NCBI GenBank assembly: GCA_009801015.1
Contig: VHZZ01000012.1
Span: 551,193-592,525, forward strand
Reading direction: 5' to 3'
DNA length: 41,333 bases
DNA from: Silene noctiflora
Taxonomy: Eukaryota; Streptophyta; Magnoliopsida; Caryophyllales; Caryophyllaceae
This document shows positions 31,117 to 41,333 of the stretch, piece after piece. The stretch's first letter is position 1. Each line of letters starts with the position of its first letter. A program made the translations under genes and the position numbers. The notes below the pieces were generated by a model. That model searched no databases and was not told where the DNA came from. It worked only from the letters and a program-made list of their open reading frames with translations.

Positions 31117-34100
31117 ATGTCGATTGCTGCAAAAATAGCTAATAATCGCGCTATAACCAAGGCTATTCCTCTCGCATACGCTTCTCTTTCTCGTCATCTT
31201 CTCACCAATCCTGCTTATGGATCGCGCTCTATTTCCACTGTTTCTCAGCCTCGTTTGATGCCTAATCAATCTCCTTCCACTGTCAAACAGCCGTATTCTC
31301 CGATTTCTCCGTCTTCTGCTGCTTCCCGTAATGTTTCTCGCCGGTTTTCCACCGACCGTCATATTGATCCTTATGACAGGTATACTATTACTTTGCGATT
31401 ATGTATTCCCGAATCATTGATTTTGTTCGAGACAAATAATTTTATTGTGGTTATTAATTGTAGTTCTAGCGTGCTGTTACACAATATAGGAATTCTAGTT
31501 ATATGCCTTGAAATCGGCAATGTCAGCTTGTTCGGCTTCATTATGAATGCTTCAATGTATCGATACAGATAGTTTGTAGTTTGTCAGAAGTCAGTAGAAT
31601 CTGATGAAATCTATTATGCTTTATGCCTAGATTCTCTGTCGATTTTTCAGTCACCCTAGGAAATTGCTTTTACGCAATATAACAAGTCTCCTTATATTCC
31701 TCTAATCAGCGAATCAGCATTATGAAATATTGATCGCTTCAATCAGTTCAATGTATCAATTGTCATTGTATTGTAGTTTTACTAGTGTGTAACCCGTGCA
31801 TAAATGCACGCGAATAAGATACATTTGTGTAAGGAAAGAACATCCATCCCTTAAATCACTTTCGACTACAATTTTTCCAAATTCCGACAAAAAAACACCG
31901 AAACTTGATCCCAAAATACCCTTTTTTTCTTTATTAGTTCTCTCCCCCATTAAGACAAATTAACGTAAATTCATCCCTCATTGTTGTATTCAATTATCTT
32001 CTTCTCTTTTTTCTTGCTCTATTTTTTTTACACCCTTGATCTCATACTCTTCCCTCACCACTTTTCATTTACCCTGCTAATTTAGTTACTCCGTCTCCTT
32101 AATCCGTTCTATTTCTTCGTCGTATCTTTTATTCACTATTAAAAAAATGAAGCTAGAAGAAGGGATGTAGATTTTCCTTTTTTTTTTTGTTAGAACGTAA
32201 GTCTTATTATTATTGTTCATCTTATGATACTAACACCATCTACCTCACTTAGCCCGTGAATAAGCATGAATTGATCAGGCCANAGCACTAAAAAAACATC
32301 CTACACAAAAGCAGTCTATGCACTCTTTAGTCTCCTGAACCATCTTTCATCCCTCTCATGCAGTGGCTTATGGATCTTANCTGCAATCTGACTCCAACTT
32401 ACTTCTTGAATGATAGATCTTGCTTGCAATGTACTCTCGTTTGAAGATAATATGAGCACTCCACACTGGATTCCTTTGATACCAAATATAGTACATTGTT
32501 GAACTAATATATGCACACATATAGCTCGCTTAATAAAATTTGGAGTTCTCTTCTTAATCCATCAGAAAGTATCAGGGCAAGGTACCTTCAACTGAAGTGT
32601 ATGCTGGAATATTTTCAGAAGTTTCCTGCTATATTAACAATTGAAAAACAGATGTTTATTCCATTCCTCACTACTTTGACAAATACAACACGTAGGACTT
32701 AGGAGTATCACTAACACCTATTCTGTAAAGTTGTCAACAACCCAATATCTAAACACAAATTGTTTAATAGGACGGTCTCTTACCATAAGACCAATTCATA
32801 AGTAGAAGCCCAAAGAAATCAATTTATAAAAATAAAAAAAATCGTTGCAGCACACTAATTGTTAAAACCCAACCTCTTTTTCCTTCACTCAGCCTCTCTA
32901 GTCTCTCCACATCCCAATTGTTTTTTAAGGTGGTAAGCAAGGTAATAAGCCGGATTTATGGCAATAATTATTCATCACTCCCTTCACCGGTCAACAACCT
33001 ATCGTCTGGCTCACCCATGAACGTCAATCATTTCATCTCAAATCCATAAGTTCTGAACTCGAGATGCTAAGTTGTCTAATTAAAACAATCAGTATAGAAT
33101 TCAATTCAATAGTTTATACTATAAGAAAGACAAAGCAAGTGTCTTGGAAGATGATCTTGTTAGACTTAAGCTATAAAGTCATTAAACTAAAATCCTACGA
33201 AGCTACCAATCAATTAATCATGATGGATGAAATTTCAAAATAAAATTGATAGTTTGGAAGTTAAAATTATTTGTTTTGGATGTAAATCATACACATGTTT
33301 TATGGAGTAACCTAAATATCAAAGTTTTCAGGTTAAAATATTGATTATTCAAGTTAGACAATTTGTTATCAAAAGTAAGATAAGTTAGATGTACATAATA
33401 TTCATTGAAATCTCAAACTTCCAATGTCTGTGGTGGTCGAGATGGTGCAAATAGGAACTGTTGTCGCAGCCGAGGTGATAGTGTGTGCGTGCGTATGGTG
33501 GCTAAGAGTTTAAGACTAAGAAAGCTTTTATTTTTCTTCTTTGTGTGATTTGAATTTTAACTACACCGTGTGTTAAGTGTGATTTGAATTTGAGCTACTT
33601 CTCTCTATTGAGCCCGTCCTATACTATAAGATGGTCCTATAGGAGAGTTGTTGTATTTAAGTGTGAGTCTCATCACTTGAAGTATAAAAAACAATACTAT
33701 AAATTATTGCTCCGGACTCCATATATAAGAACTTGTAAAGGTATATACACAAAATCAAGGTAAATATTGAAGCAATTATATATAAGAAAAATATTAGAAA
33801 AAAAAGATAAATAATTTGAAAAGGTATACATTTTCAACTAAAAAATCAAGACAAAATATTCGTTATGGGGGATAAATAGCTGACTTTTAGCATATTTTTT
33901 TATTTTATTTTAATAAGAAGTGGCTTTTACCCGAATCAAAAATAAACTCGCTCAATGAAATAGGAGATCGATAGCGTGATTCTTCCCTATTCAATGTACT
34001 TTTATTCAATTCATTTCCTCCTCGCTTGGTAGCTTGTATCAGCCTTAATCTCCTATATAAGAAAGGTCTTCTGAGAGTTGTAATAACAAATGAGGTTTTT

Positions 34101-37100
34101 TTAGAGGTATAATAACAAATGAGTGATAAGACTGATAACATATCATGTATTAAGCATAGTTTAACATAGTTTGGAGAAAACCACAATCACTTGCTCCTCT
34201 TAATCATAGGTTGTTTACATTTGATTAAAATACTCCTTGCAAAAGAACCGAAGTGTAAACAATCTGTTGAGTTGGAGGCCGTTAATTTACCGGGATAAAA
34301 AAAGTTATTTTATACCCCCAGTTCCTAACTTAAACATGCTCTTCCTAAGGGGGTGTTTGGTTGGGAGGTTTCGAATGAAATTGAATTGATTCTAGCTATT
34401 CTAGTGTTTGGTTGAGGCATTTTGGAATGGAGTTAGAATCCTCTTGGATTCTATCTCCACCCCAACCTCTTGGAATTTCATACCCACTCTCTTCCCCTTG
34501 GATTCAAACTCCATTCCTTTATGTTTATTTCTCAAATGAACCAAACATGTTTTGAAAGGTATGAAATTAGAACCCCATACTTCTATGGTCTCTCATCCCA
34601 ATACATTCCATTCCTAAGCGGTGAACCACTCCTAAGTATAACTCCGTTCACAAATATTTGTCATACGAAAAATATAACTTAATGAGCCACCCAAGTAATC
34701 ACACGTTTGTTCAAACATTAGTTTAACTTAGTTTAACTTGAAAGACATGTTACCCCAAATCAATATTAAAGGAGTGTAGAAAAACTAACCTGTTGAACTT
34801 TAGATGAAGGATTCCAAAGGAGGAGCAATTAGAAGGTTCCGAAAACCCTAGTTCATTAAGCTCATATCCTATCAATGAGAAATTGAATGATAAAATTGAA
34901 CGTCAATTTATTTCACAATTTTGTTTCTACACTGCTGTTAATGGAGAAAGACATTGTAGGAACCAAGGTACTTGTATGCGATCCAAACTAATGTGGATCC
35001 ATCCTTAATTGACTATCTTATTACTCCCTTTTTAAGGTTGATGTGCCTATAGTAGTTTGATACTTTGATCATCACTTACTTGACATTGTCGTAAACATAG
35101 AAGTTTTATATCAATTTTGAGCTTATGACAATAGGAAGAGTGCAAAGAAAAAATAGGTTGTTACTANCTTCAAGAGAGCTTGATAAGTGAGAAAGAGATA
35201 ACACTTACAATTTGTGTATAGAGTTGTAGCAGTATTTTACCTAATAGTAAATGCATTGACTCTATGAGTTTGGATAACAACAAATATACAAAGGCAATTA
35301 ATCCATCAAGACCACATTGGTTGCTTCATCACTACGAAGACAATTAATCCATCAAGACCACATTGGCTGCTTCATCACTACCAAAGACTTAAACAAAGTA
35401 ACAAATAAATAATCAAACTATCTTCATACAAACATTCCATAAATCCATAAAATGTGAAATGCACATAACTAAGATTAACTATATGAAAGCACAAATCACA
35501 GTTGAATAATGTTTATATTGCTTGTTTGCTAAATTAAGGGTCTTCTATAAATTCCACCTCACTATTAAGTCATGTTCTTCTACTAAAAAATAACCGAAAT
35601 CACATCCACTAATCTGTGTTCGATTAAACTGGAAGTTGAAAATTTTTAATCAATAAAAAAAAAACCTATTTTCCGGGTCAATAATTTCTAAATCTGGGTT
35701 CCATTAATCTGGGTTTTCATATGAAAATTCCATTACTACCCCACGAAATCAAACAGATATTTAACCATAAAATCAAATGTACAAAATAATGACAACAAAA
35801 TATATATAGAGTNAATAGGGTGTTACCTAGTTGTCTCCGACGAATAATAATCGCGGTCNATCCTCTGCAAGCAATCGGTGCATCGATCGACAATCCGTTC
35901 TCTGGTCAAGCAATCAATAAAGATGATGATCTAATTGTGCAAGCAAAAACAAATTTGGGAGAGTTAAAGAGGGGATTAAACCTAAGAGAATTTGATGTGC
36001 TCTGTTATTCATCGGATATTTTAGTCCATTGTAAATTGTGGGCGGTTATGACTTATGATGGGTAAAGATGAGATAATGGCCAAGTGGGTAGTTATTAATT
36101 ATTATTATTATTAAATAGATTAATTCAATTTTTACCCCGTAAGGATGTATACCGTATGTACGTGTACTTTTATACGCTGGAATTATGAGAGCTCGACACA
36201 TCAGCTTTTATTGGTGTATTGGCTATTGCTTTAATATATAGAATGATACTAGTTCGTCAAAATCTTGTTGTATTTTTGTTGTATCATACAAGTTTCTTGA
36301 TGATCCACGTGTTCCTTGGTGATTTTAAGTGTTGCGATTATTAAATGCACAAATAGTACATAGAGAAGTTCAGCTGTTAAACATAAAATGGATTCCAGTC
36401 CAACTAGAAAACTAGTGTGGTTGAGGGACTATGATGACGAATTTTGATCCTCAGCCTTTGTTTGTGTAATTTTGCAGGAGTAGTTCTAGCTTTTCCACAT
36501 TTTGAAAATATTTTGCTTGTCTTTTATTAATTCTATCACCATTGCTTGGAGGTTCGGCTTTTAAATGTGCTATGTGGTTCGCATCTAGAATCACAATAAG
36601 TTATTAATTCTATCTCGAATACGTGGAGTTTTTTTTTTAATGCATAAATAACGGTTTCTTGTAGGTTTATGAGGAGGACCGCTGTTAATTGGGGTATTAG
36701 ATTTGTGCCACAAGAAGAAGCATTTGTAGTTGAGCGTTTTGGCAAGTTTCACAAAGTGCTTGAAGCTGGTCTACATGTACTGATACCTTTTGTAGAGAGT
36801 ATTTCTTACGTTCACTCTTTGAAAGAACAGACCATAGAGATCCCAGAGCAGCCAGCGGTTACTACTGACAATGTTAGCATCAGGGTGAATGGTGTATTAT
36901 TTGTCAAGGTATTTTCGTCTTTCTTTCTGCTTTATCTCCTTGATGCCTCGCTGTTGCATTTGCTTAACTTTCAATTATGTGCAGATTATTGATGCAAAAA
37001 GAGCCTCTTATGGCAACGACAATGTAATGTATGCAGTGACTCAGCTAGCGCAAACTGTTATGCGTAGTGCTATCGGTAAAATGCCACTCGACAAAACTTT

Positions 37101-38863
37101 CATGGAAAGAGATACCCTGAATGCAAATATTGTGGTATGTAACCTTTTGACTAATATTTGTTTTGCGTTCAGCATTGCTAATTCTTTGCCGTAGAACATA
37201 GGGGTCAATCATATAATAGTCTTGGATATCTTGTTTCATAGCTGAAAAATTTGGATGTTTGAACTGTAAATAATACGGCTAGACTGGTGATGCACTACTT
37301 CAAACTATATTCTGTAAATAGAAGATTATATATATTCTGTGAATTGAGTAGTTATCCTAGCATTCTTTAATATCTTGTTCACGAGTTCTATGGGTTTATG
37401 GAATTGATGCAGCAAATAAAGTGTTATTCATAATATGTGTATGTGATTATAAAATGTTACTTTTTGATTTGCAGGAATCTATCAATGATGTTGCTTCACA
37501 GTGGGGTCTTGTATGTGGTCGTTATGAGATAAGTTAGTTCCGTGTGTTAGCTACTTGTTTTGCTGTACATTTGTTTATTTATTTCTTTTTACTAACACAC
37601 ATTACCCTGAAATAATTTTCTAGGGGATATTATTCCACCTCCTGGAATAAGAGAGAGTATGGTTATGCAAGCAGAAGCAGAAAGGAGGAAAAGAGCTGAA
37701 ATTATTGAGGCTGAAGGTTAGTTTGTATCTTTAATTTAGCTGTAGGTTAGATCTTGCAATCATCTAGAGTTCTCTTTAGAAACCCATATATTTACATGTG
37801 TTTAAATCTCACTTTCTTACTTAAATATATTACTTTTCACATAGTATTATGTTAGATATTTTGATTGGATCACGCAAATGAAACACATTAAACTTTATAC
37901 TTTAGATGTGGTTCATACTTCATAGTACCCCTGCTAATATTAATAACGGCGACGACAACTCGATAAGTATCCTTCATTCCAAACTTCAAATACTGGTCTA
38001 CATGTAGAATCTTTGGACTTCCATTGTCACTATTAGACTGCCAACATAGAATCTCTGTGTTTTGTTGTGCATAATATATAGTGTAGGCTTTTGAAATTTC
38101 AATTGACTGTCGAGTACCATATAGTTCCGTTGAGCATGCTAACAACTACTTGTTCGTGTCAGGAAAAAGGCAGGCTGTCATATTAACTTCAGAAGCTGCA
38201 AAAATCGATTCAATCAATCGAGCTACAGGTTTATAATCCTATGCCATTTCTTGGTTTATTTGCAGTTTTCTATTAAAGAACATGATTTTCACTTGTTATT
38301 ATTGGATTGGGTGGATGTAGGTGAAGCAGAAGCAATACAAATTGTTGGTAATTCCCTTCTAGGGCAGGGCGGCCAAGCGGTATTTGTCTTGTATTTTTTT
38401 TATGGTTTCAATAGGGCTATACTGCTATACCAAGTGGAATTTTTTTTTTTTTTAATCGTTTGTGGTCTTTCTGTTAATATGCAGGCCGCTAGTCTTAAGG
38501 CAGCACAGGATTATATCGAGGCATCCAACAAAATGGCTAAAGAGGTATGATTTATTCACAACATGTGGCTAGTAAAAGATAGTTTCCGGTATTTAGGAGA
38601 GTTATTAAATTGGCTAATATTTTATGCTTTTGTAGTCTACGACAATATTGCTTCCTGCAAGTATTGGCGATCCTTCTAGCATGGTAGCATCAGCTCTTAC
38701 TCTATACCAGAATCTTGTAGTGGATAAACATGGCAAGAATGCTTTTCAAGAGATCTCCACACTAGTTGATTCTTCAAGACAGACTGATTCTTCAAGACAG
38801 ATTGAACCTGAAGTAAATGATGAGAAGCCTGGTTTTTCACTTCAAAGGCCTAACAAGAATTAA
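31117..38863 (+). CDS. SLP: Mitochondrial stomatin-like protein (SPFH/band 7)
   Basis: Nine exons (31117-31379, 36665-36908, 36985-37134, 37475-37532, 37624-37716, 38163-38228, 38321-38379, 38485-38544, 38636-38863) join in frame to 406 aa. Residues 1 to about 87 are rich in Ser, Arg and Ala, like a mitochondrial presequence. The SPFH domain (about 98-250) has PQEEAFVVERFGKF, LIPFVESISYVHSLKEQ, YAVTQLAQTVMRS, LDKTFMERDTLN and GRYEIRDIIPPPGI. Then come a charged coiled coil (MQAEAERRKRAEIIEAEG) and a C-terminal region with LLPASIGDPSSMVASAL. Plant SLPs scaffold the inner membrane and respiratory supercomplexes. Compared with typical plant SLPs, as I recall them, two stretches of roughly ten residues are missing in and after the coiled coil (around residues 270 and 297). 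Introns are normal GT-AG; intron 1 is 5.3 kb. It is probably functional but divergent. Confidence 0.9.
32300..32760 (-). mobile_element. Decayed LINE C-terminal region
   Basis: In broken frames on the minus strand, segments resemble the C-terminal zinc-binding/RNase H linker of plant non-LTR retrotransposon proteins: FRYWVVDN, then SSEEWNKHLFFNC, then a VYYIW-x-x-RN-like block and STLQARSIIQEV. Multiple stops and frame changes, plus two Ns just around it, show it is dead. Confidence 0.5.
35295..35386. repeat. 46-bp tandem duplication
   Basis: Two adjacent copies (35295-35340 and 35341-35386) of a unit beginning CAATTAATCCATCAAGACCA and including GCTTCATCACTAC, with only a few mismatches. Confidence 0.85.
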
Positions 38864-39434
38864 TATGAGGAAACACCATATATGACAGATTGACAGGAAA
38901 CCTGATCTTTTTTTTTTTTATTATTATTGTTAAGGTTTAATTAGAGTAAATTCAATTGGTTGAGTATTTCATGATGATAACGCGGTTTGCTTTTTACTAT
39001 CCATATTACTCATACTCAAAATTTTGGCTGGGTGGAAAAATTTGTGTAGTTAATTCGACCGAGTAATGATAAGTGCAATGAGATTTTGGACCAATAGTTG
39101 GATTTATCTTCCTTCTATTGAAAGATCATGCACTTTGCTCTTGTTAAAGAGAGGTTGGCTTTTCGAGTTTATTTAGTTTGCAGAAAATTGGGTTATTGAG
39201 AAGCGGATGTCACATTTTATTCATTTTTTGAAAATAAAAGAGGCATTTATAATCATCTATGTGAATCACATGGAGGAGGAGAATTGAGACTTAGCTCAGA
39301 AAGCCAGAAATAAGTTTAACAAGGCATGCCAATGGAAAAGAATCTTGAATATATAAATTCCTGAATGTTGGGTTGCAATCATAAACCTAAAAGAAATGAA
39401 ATTTACAAATCTCTTTATCCGAAAATGGGATCTC
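38864..39434. other. SLP 3' region and gap before the Kazal-like gene
   Basis: The first part contains a T-rich tract and ATTATTATTG typical of a 3'UTR. The stop codons of SLP (plus) and the Kazal-like gene (minus) face each other across 571 bp. No further gene is seen. Confidence 0.4.
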
Positions 39435-39738
39435 TCAAAGAAGATGACAAAGAAGGGAGAAGCCAAGAACAATGAGCCAAACAATATGGACCAACAACAA
39501 TGCCTGACCTGAAAGTGAAGCTGAACCGCCATTCCCGAGCTTGCAGTAGCCGCGTTTAGCAACCCGGGTACCTGCACAATGGTCATCAGCGCACCTGCAC
39601 CAGTAAGTGACACCATTGTCACCACAAACCGGGTTGGGTCTAAAACAGTTTACGGGACAAGATCCGGCTGCGACATTGGGGCATAATTGGTCGCTGGTGT
39701 CGAAGGGTAAGCTTGAGGTTGCTTCCAGCAGATGAAGC
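39435..39738 (-). CDS. Kazal-type protease inhibitor-like protein, 5' part missing
   Basis: The open stretch ends at TGA 39437-39435 and encodes a cysteine-rich module: QLCPNVAAGSCPVNCFRPNP, VCGDNGVTYWCRCADDHC, AGTRVAKRGYCKLGNG, then a hydrophobic C-terminal tail (ALLLVHIVWLIVLGFSLLC). This matches the plant Kazal-type serine protease inhibitor-like family (Arabidopsis At4g01575 / KPI-1 type), proteins anchored or processed at the membrane. The Kazal core and the tail are intact. The expected first exon with a signal peptide was not found upstream on the minus strand. The frame runs into a stop near 39769, and the acceptor at 39738 is a guess. Either the first exon is divergent or outside the window, or the gene is truncated. 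Confidence 0.65.
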
Positions 39739-40139
39739 CTGACCTCGATGGCATTGTGAAGTTATTAAACAGTATCATCAAACTTGATGTTGTAAGTATT
39801 GATTGGTATCTTTTCTCCTTATCCGTTCTTTCCTGCTTCCGTATGGGGAGTGAGTTCTATATCTCTATCCTCTCAGAGTCTTAGTCTGTCTGGGGATTGC
39901 AGGTAAATGCCAGGGCAAGTTATAGCGTCTCAGTAAATGGAACATGTCCTGAGTTGCTTCTGCTTGGTGGTAAGAGTAACCTCTTACTGTCCGAAGGCTC
40001 CAATAATGATTCCTCCAACTTATGTGTATTCCAAGAAGAAGCAGCGGATGTTGCATCTCTCCCAAGTCTATCATCCTCTTCTAGTTCAGACTTCAGAGTC
40101 ACAACCAAAATTTGGAGGAAGCTAGAAGGGATTTTCTGA
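39727..40139 (+). CDS. Unidentified plus-strand exons, hypothetical protein
   Basis: Two plausible exons are visible. The first follows a CTTCCAG acceptor, encodes QMKPDLDGIVKLLNSIIKLD, and ends at a perfect GTAAGT donor near 39795. The second starts after GGGATTGCAG at 39901 (in frame: VNARASYSVSVNG, then CPELLLLGGKSNLLLSEG) and runs through a Ser-rich patch to a stop at 40137-40139. I do not recognise the family. No convincing upstream exon or start was found, because the preceding DNA belongs to the minus-strand Kazal-like gene, whose 5' edge it overlaps by a few bases. It may be a gene fragment or the 3' part of a gene rearranged here. Confidence 0.35.
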
Positions 40140-40862
40140 ACCTATTTTTTTTATCAGCAACTCTTGCTTGTGACAGTTACAAGCTTGTGACGTCTCGCAA
40201 CCCCCTTTCCTTTTTAGCATTATTTAAATCGGTTGTGAGTGCCATCATAACTTGTGACTGTCACAAGTAAAAGTTTGTGTTATTTCATAGCTTTTACGCA
40301 AACTTCTAATGGGTGATTAGCTAGCTGTTAAGCTCCTGCTTAATGTTTTCATCAATGGGATTCATCTTATTCAGATGGGCCTCAAATTGTACTTCCAATT
40401 TAGGAGGAAAAAGATGCAAACACAAAATATTTTCCAAGCAAGAAGTGGATCCTGAAATACTACAAGAGAAGGTATGATTTTGTATTTAATTTCATCATCT
40501 AATGTTCAAGTTTAACAGATTTGTCTTGTAGGTCAAGACACACTGACTTCCTCCTGTTTTCCCGCCAATTTGCATAGCAGAATTCTGTTAGACTCTCAGA
40601 ATCAGTTATGTACAATGAAGATATAGACAATTGCCTAGAATAAATGATGCTAAGGCTGAGATTATCCGTCAACTCTCCAAAGTGTTAAGACTCTACTATA
40701 CTAACTTTTATTATTTCTTTATTATTCAGACTTACCTCAGACTTTATACATTATCCGTCAAACCCACCTCACACTTTACTTTTCTACTTTTCCACTATAC
40801 TTCTTTTTATTTTTACAAAAGAAAGGACACATGTGATCTATTAATTGGATAGTTTTCAATCA
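40140..40862. other. Interval with possible exon scraps
   Basis: A stretch near 40405-40470 can be read as KRCKHKIFSKQEVDPEILQE and is followed by a GTATGA donor-like site. Another near 40640-40680 reads INDAKAEIIRQLSK. Neither can be joined with confidence to the exons upstream. A short inverted pair, CTTGTGACAGTTACAAGC near 40167 and ACTTGTGACTGTCACAAG near 40251, forms a hairpin. Confidence 0.3.
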
Positions 40863-41151
40863 TGGTGGGTCATCAAGACTCACCCCAAAATCTTAAGTTG
40901 AGTCTTGAATTTTCAAGACTCAACTTAAGATTTTGTCAAGACTAAGGTAGATTATTGGTAGTCTTGAGCGAGTCTTGTCTCAAGACTTACTAAGGTAGAT
41001 TATTGGTAGACTAAGACAGACTTTGGTAAGTGTTTGAGACAAGACTTTCTAAAGACCACCAATAATCTACCCGAGTCTTGAGAAAGTCTTAAGTTGAGTC
41101 TTGGAATTTCCAAAACTTAGCTTAAGACTTTGGGTGAGTCTTAACCCCACC
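40863..41151. mobile_element. Foldback element, roughly 290-bp near-palindrome
   Basis: The two halves are inverted copies along almost their whole length. The left GGTGGGTCATCAAGACTCAC pairs with the right GTGAGTCTTAACCCCACC. CTTAAGTTGAGTCTTGA, GTAGATTATTGGTAGTCTTG and GTCTTGTCTCAAGACTTAC all reappear reversed on the right. Each arm also has a smaller nested hairpin (AAGTTGAGTCTTGA / TCAAGACTCAACTT). No clear target duplication was found. It is a foldback MITE and could yield a long hairpin RNA if transcribed. Confidence 0.8.
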
Positions 41152-41333
41152 TTTTTTTTTGTCTTTTTTTAATAAACCTATATTTTATCTTAATTACTAT
41201 CTTGTGTTCTATAAATAAACATGCTTTCTTGTTAAATATTTTTCTCACCCATTTCTCTCAAGTTAAAATTATGTCCAAATAATTTCATTACAAACACCAA
41301 CTTATTATTTTTGGGTATGGATCCTAATCAAAA

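Larger units (their letters stand above)
31792..36246 (-). mobile_element. Helitron-like insertion in SLP intron 1
   Basis: Read on the minus strand, the element starts TCATTCTATATATTAAAG (36246) and ends with a near-perfect hairpin, GTGCATTTATGCAC, then GGGTTACACACTAG (31792). It is flanked by A at the 5' side and T at the 3' side. These are plant Helitron signatures. No Rep/helicase gene is visible, so it would be non-autonomous. The 5' end is less certain than the 3' end, so the true element could be shorter. Confidence 0.5.
31380..36664 (+). other. SLP intron 1, 5.3 kb, transposon-filled
   Basis: All other introns of the gene are below 450 bp; this one is expanded by insertion. It contains the Helitron-like element at 31792-36246, inside which lie a LINE fragment (about 32300-32760), an element with GGACGGTCTCTTACC-like ends (about 32770-33640), a Tourist-like end GGGGGTGTTTGGTTGG near 34351 and a 46-bp tandem duplication at 35295-35386. 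N bases occur at 32282, 32380, 35167, 35813 and 35860. Confidence 0.6.

Noticed and set aside
35820..36065. 81-codon frame in SLP intron 1 as a nested gene
   Set aside because: Contains an N, has no recognisable domain, starts without ATG support, and lies in the Helitron-like insertion; mentioned only as a possible captured fragment.
41317..41333. Start of a gene reading ATGGATCCTAATCAAAA at the right edge
   Set aside because: A TATA-like CTATAAATA lies about 100 bp upstream, but only five codons are in the window, too few to call a gene.

Overview
The window is nuclear genomic DNA from a flowering plant, almost certainly a eudicot. Genes have canonical GT-AG introns, and the space between them is AT-rich and packed with small plant transposons (Stowaway- and Tourist-type MITEs, Mutator-like MITEs, Helitron-like elements, LINE and SINE remnants). 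The species cannot be read from the sequence. A Caryophyllales plant such as a spinach, beet or campion relative is only a weak guess. A few N bases show the assembly is not fully finished.

Layout: (1) 0-1.9 kb: LINE RNase H remnant and repeats. (2) 1.87-5.16 kb, minus strand: an intact ten-exon gene for an EF-hand endonuclease/exonuclease/phosphatase (EEP) protein of 443 aa. (3) 6.2-11.6 kb: gene-free and MITE-rich, with a Helitron-like element, two Stowaway copies, one 197-bp Mutator-like MITE and long microsatellites. (4) 11.7-12.0 kb: a tiny single-exon OVATE family gene. (5) 12-14.8 kb: repeats, including the second copy of the Mutator-like MITE. (6) 15.0-18.0 kb: ribosomal protein uL6 (RPL9) with textbook site II, telo-box and TATA promoter elements. 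(7) 19.1-21.65 kb: an L-type lectin receptor-like kinase whose kinase domain is degenerate. (8) 21.96-22.48 kb, minus strand: an ATL-type RING-H2 E3 ligase, followed by a tandem duplication in which RING pseudogene fragments alternate with two intact plant defensin genes (23.6-25.7 kb). (9) 26-31 kb: MITEs, a truncated stomatin-like pseudogene and a 1-kb foldback element. (10) 31.1-38.9 kb: an intact nine-exon gene for a mitochondrial stomatin-like (SPFH) protein, with a first intron of 5.3 kb largely occupied by a Helitron-like insertion. (11) 39.4-41.3 kb: a Kazal-type inhibitor-like gene lacking a recognisable first exon, overlapping or adjoining unidentified plus-strand exons, then a roughly 290-bp hairpin element.

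The genes do not form an operon-like unit. Functionally there is a loose immunity cluster (lectin receptor pseudokinase, RING-H2 ligase, two defensins, Kazal-like inhibitor) set among housekeeping genes (RPL9, SLP, EEP). No previously undescribed multi-gene system is evident. The points most worth a second look are the pseudokinase lacking its activation segment, the RING-fragment/defensin tandem duplication, the shortened coiled-coil of the stomatin-like protein together with its truncated upstream copy, and the palindromic foldback elements, one of which sits just upstream of a start codon.
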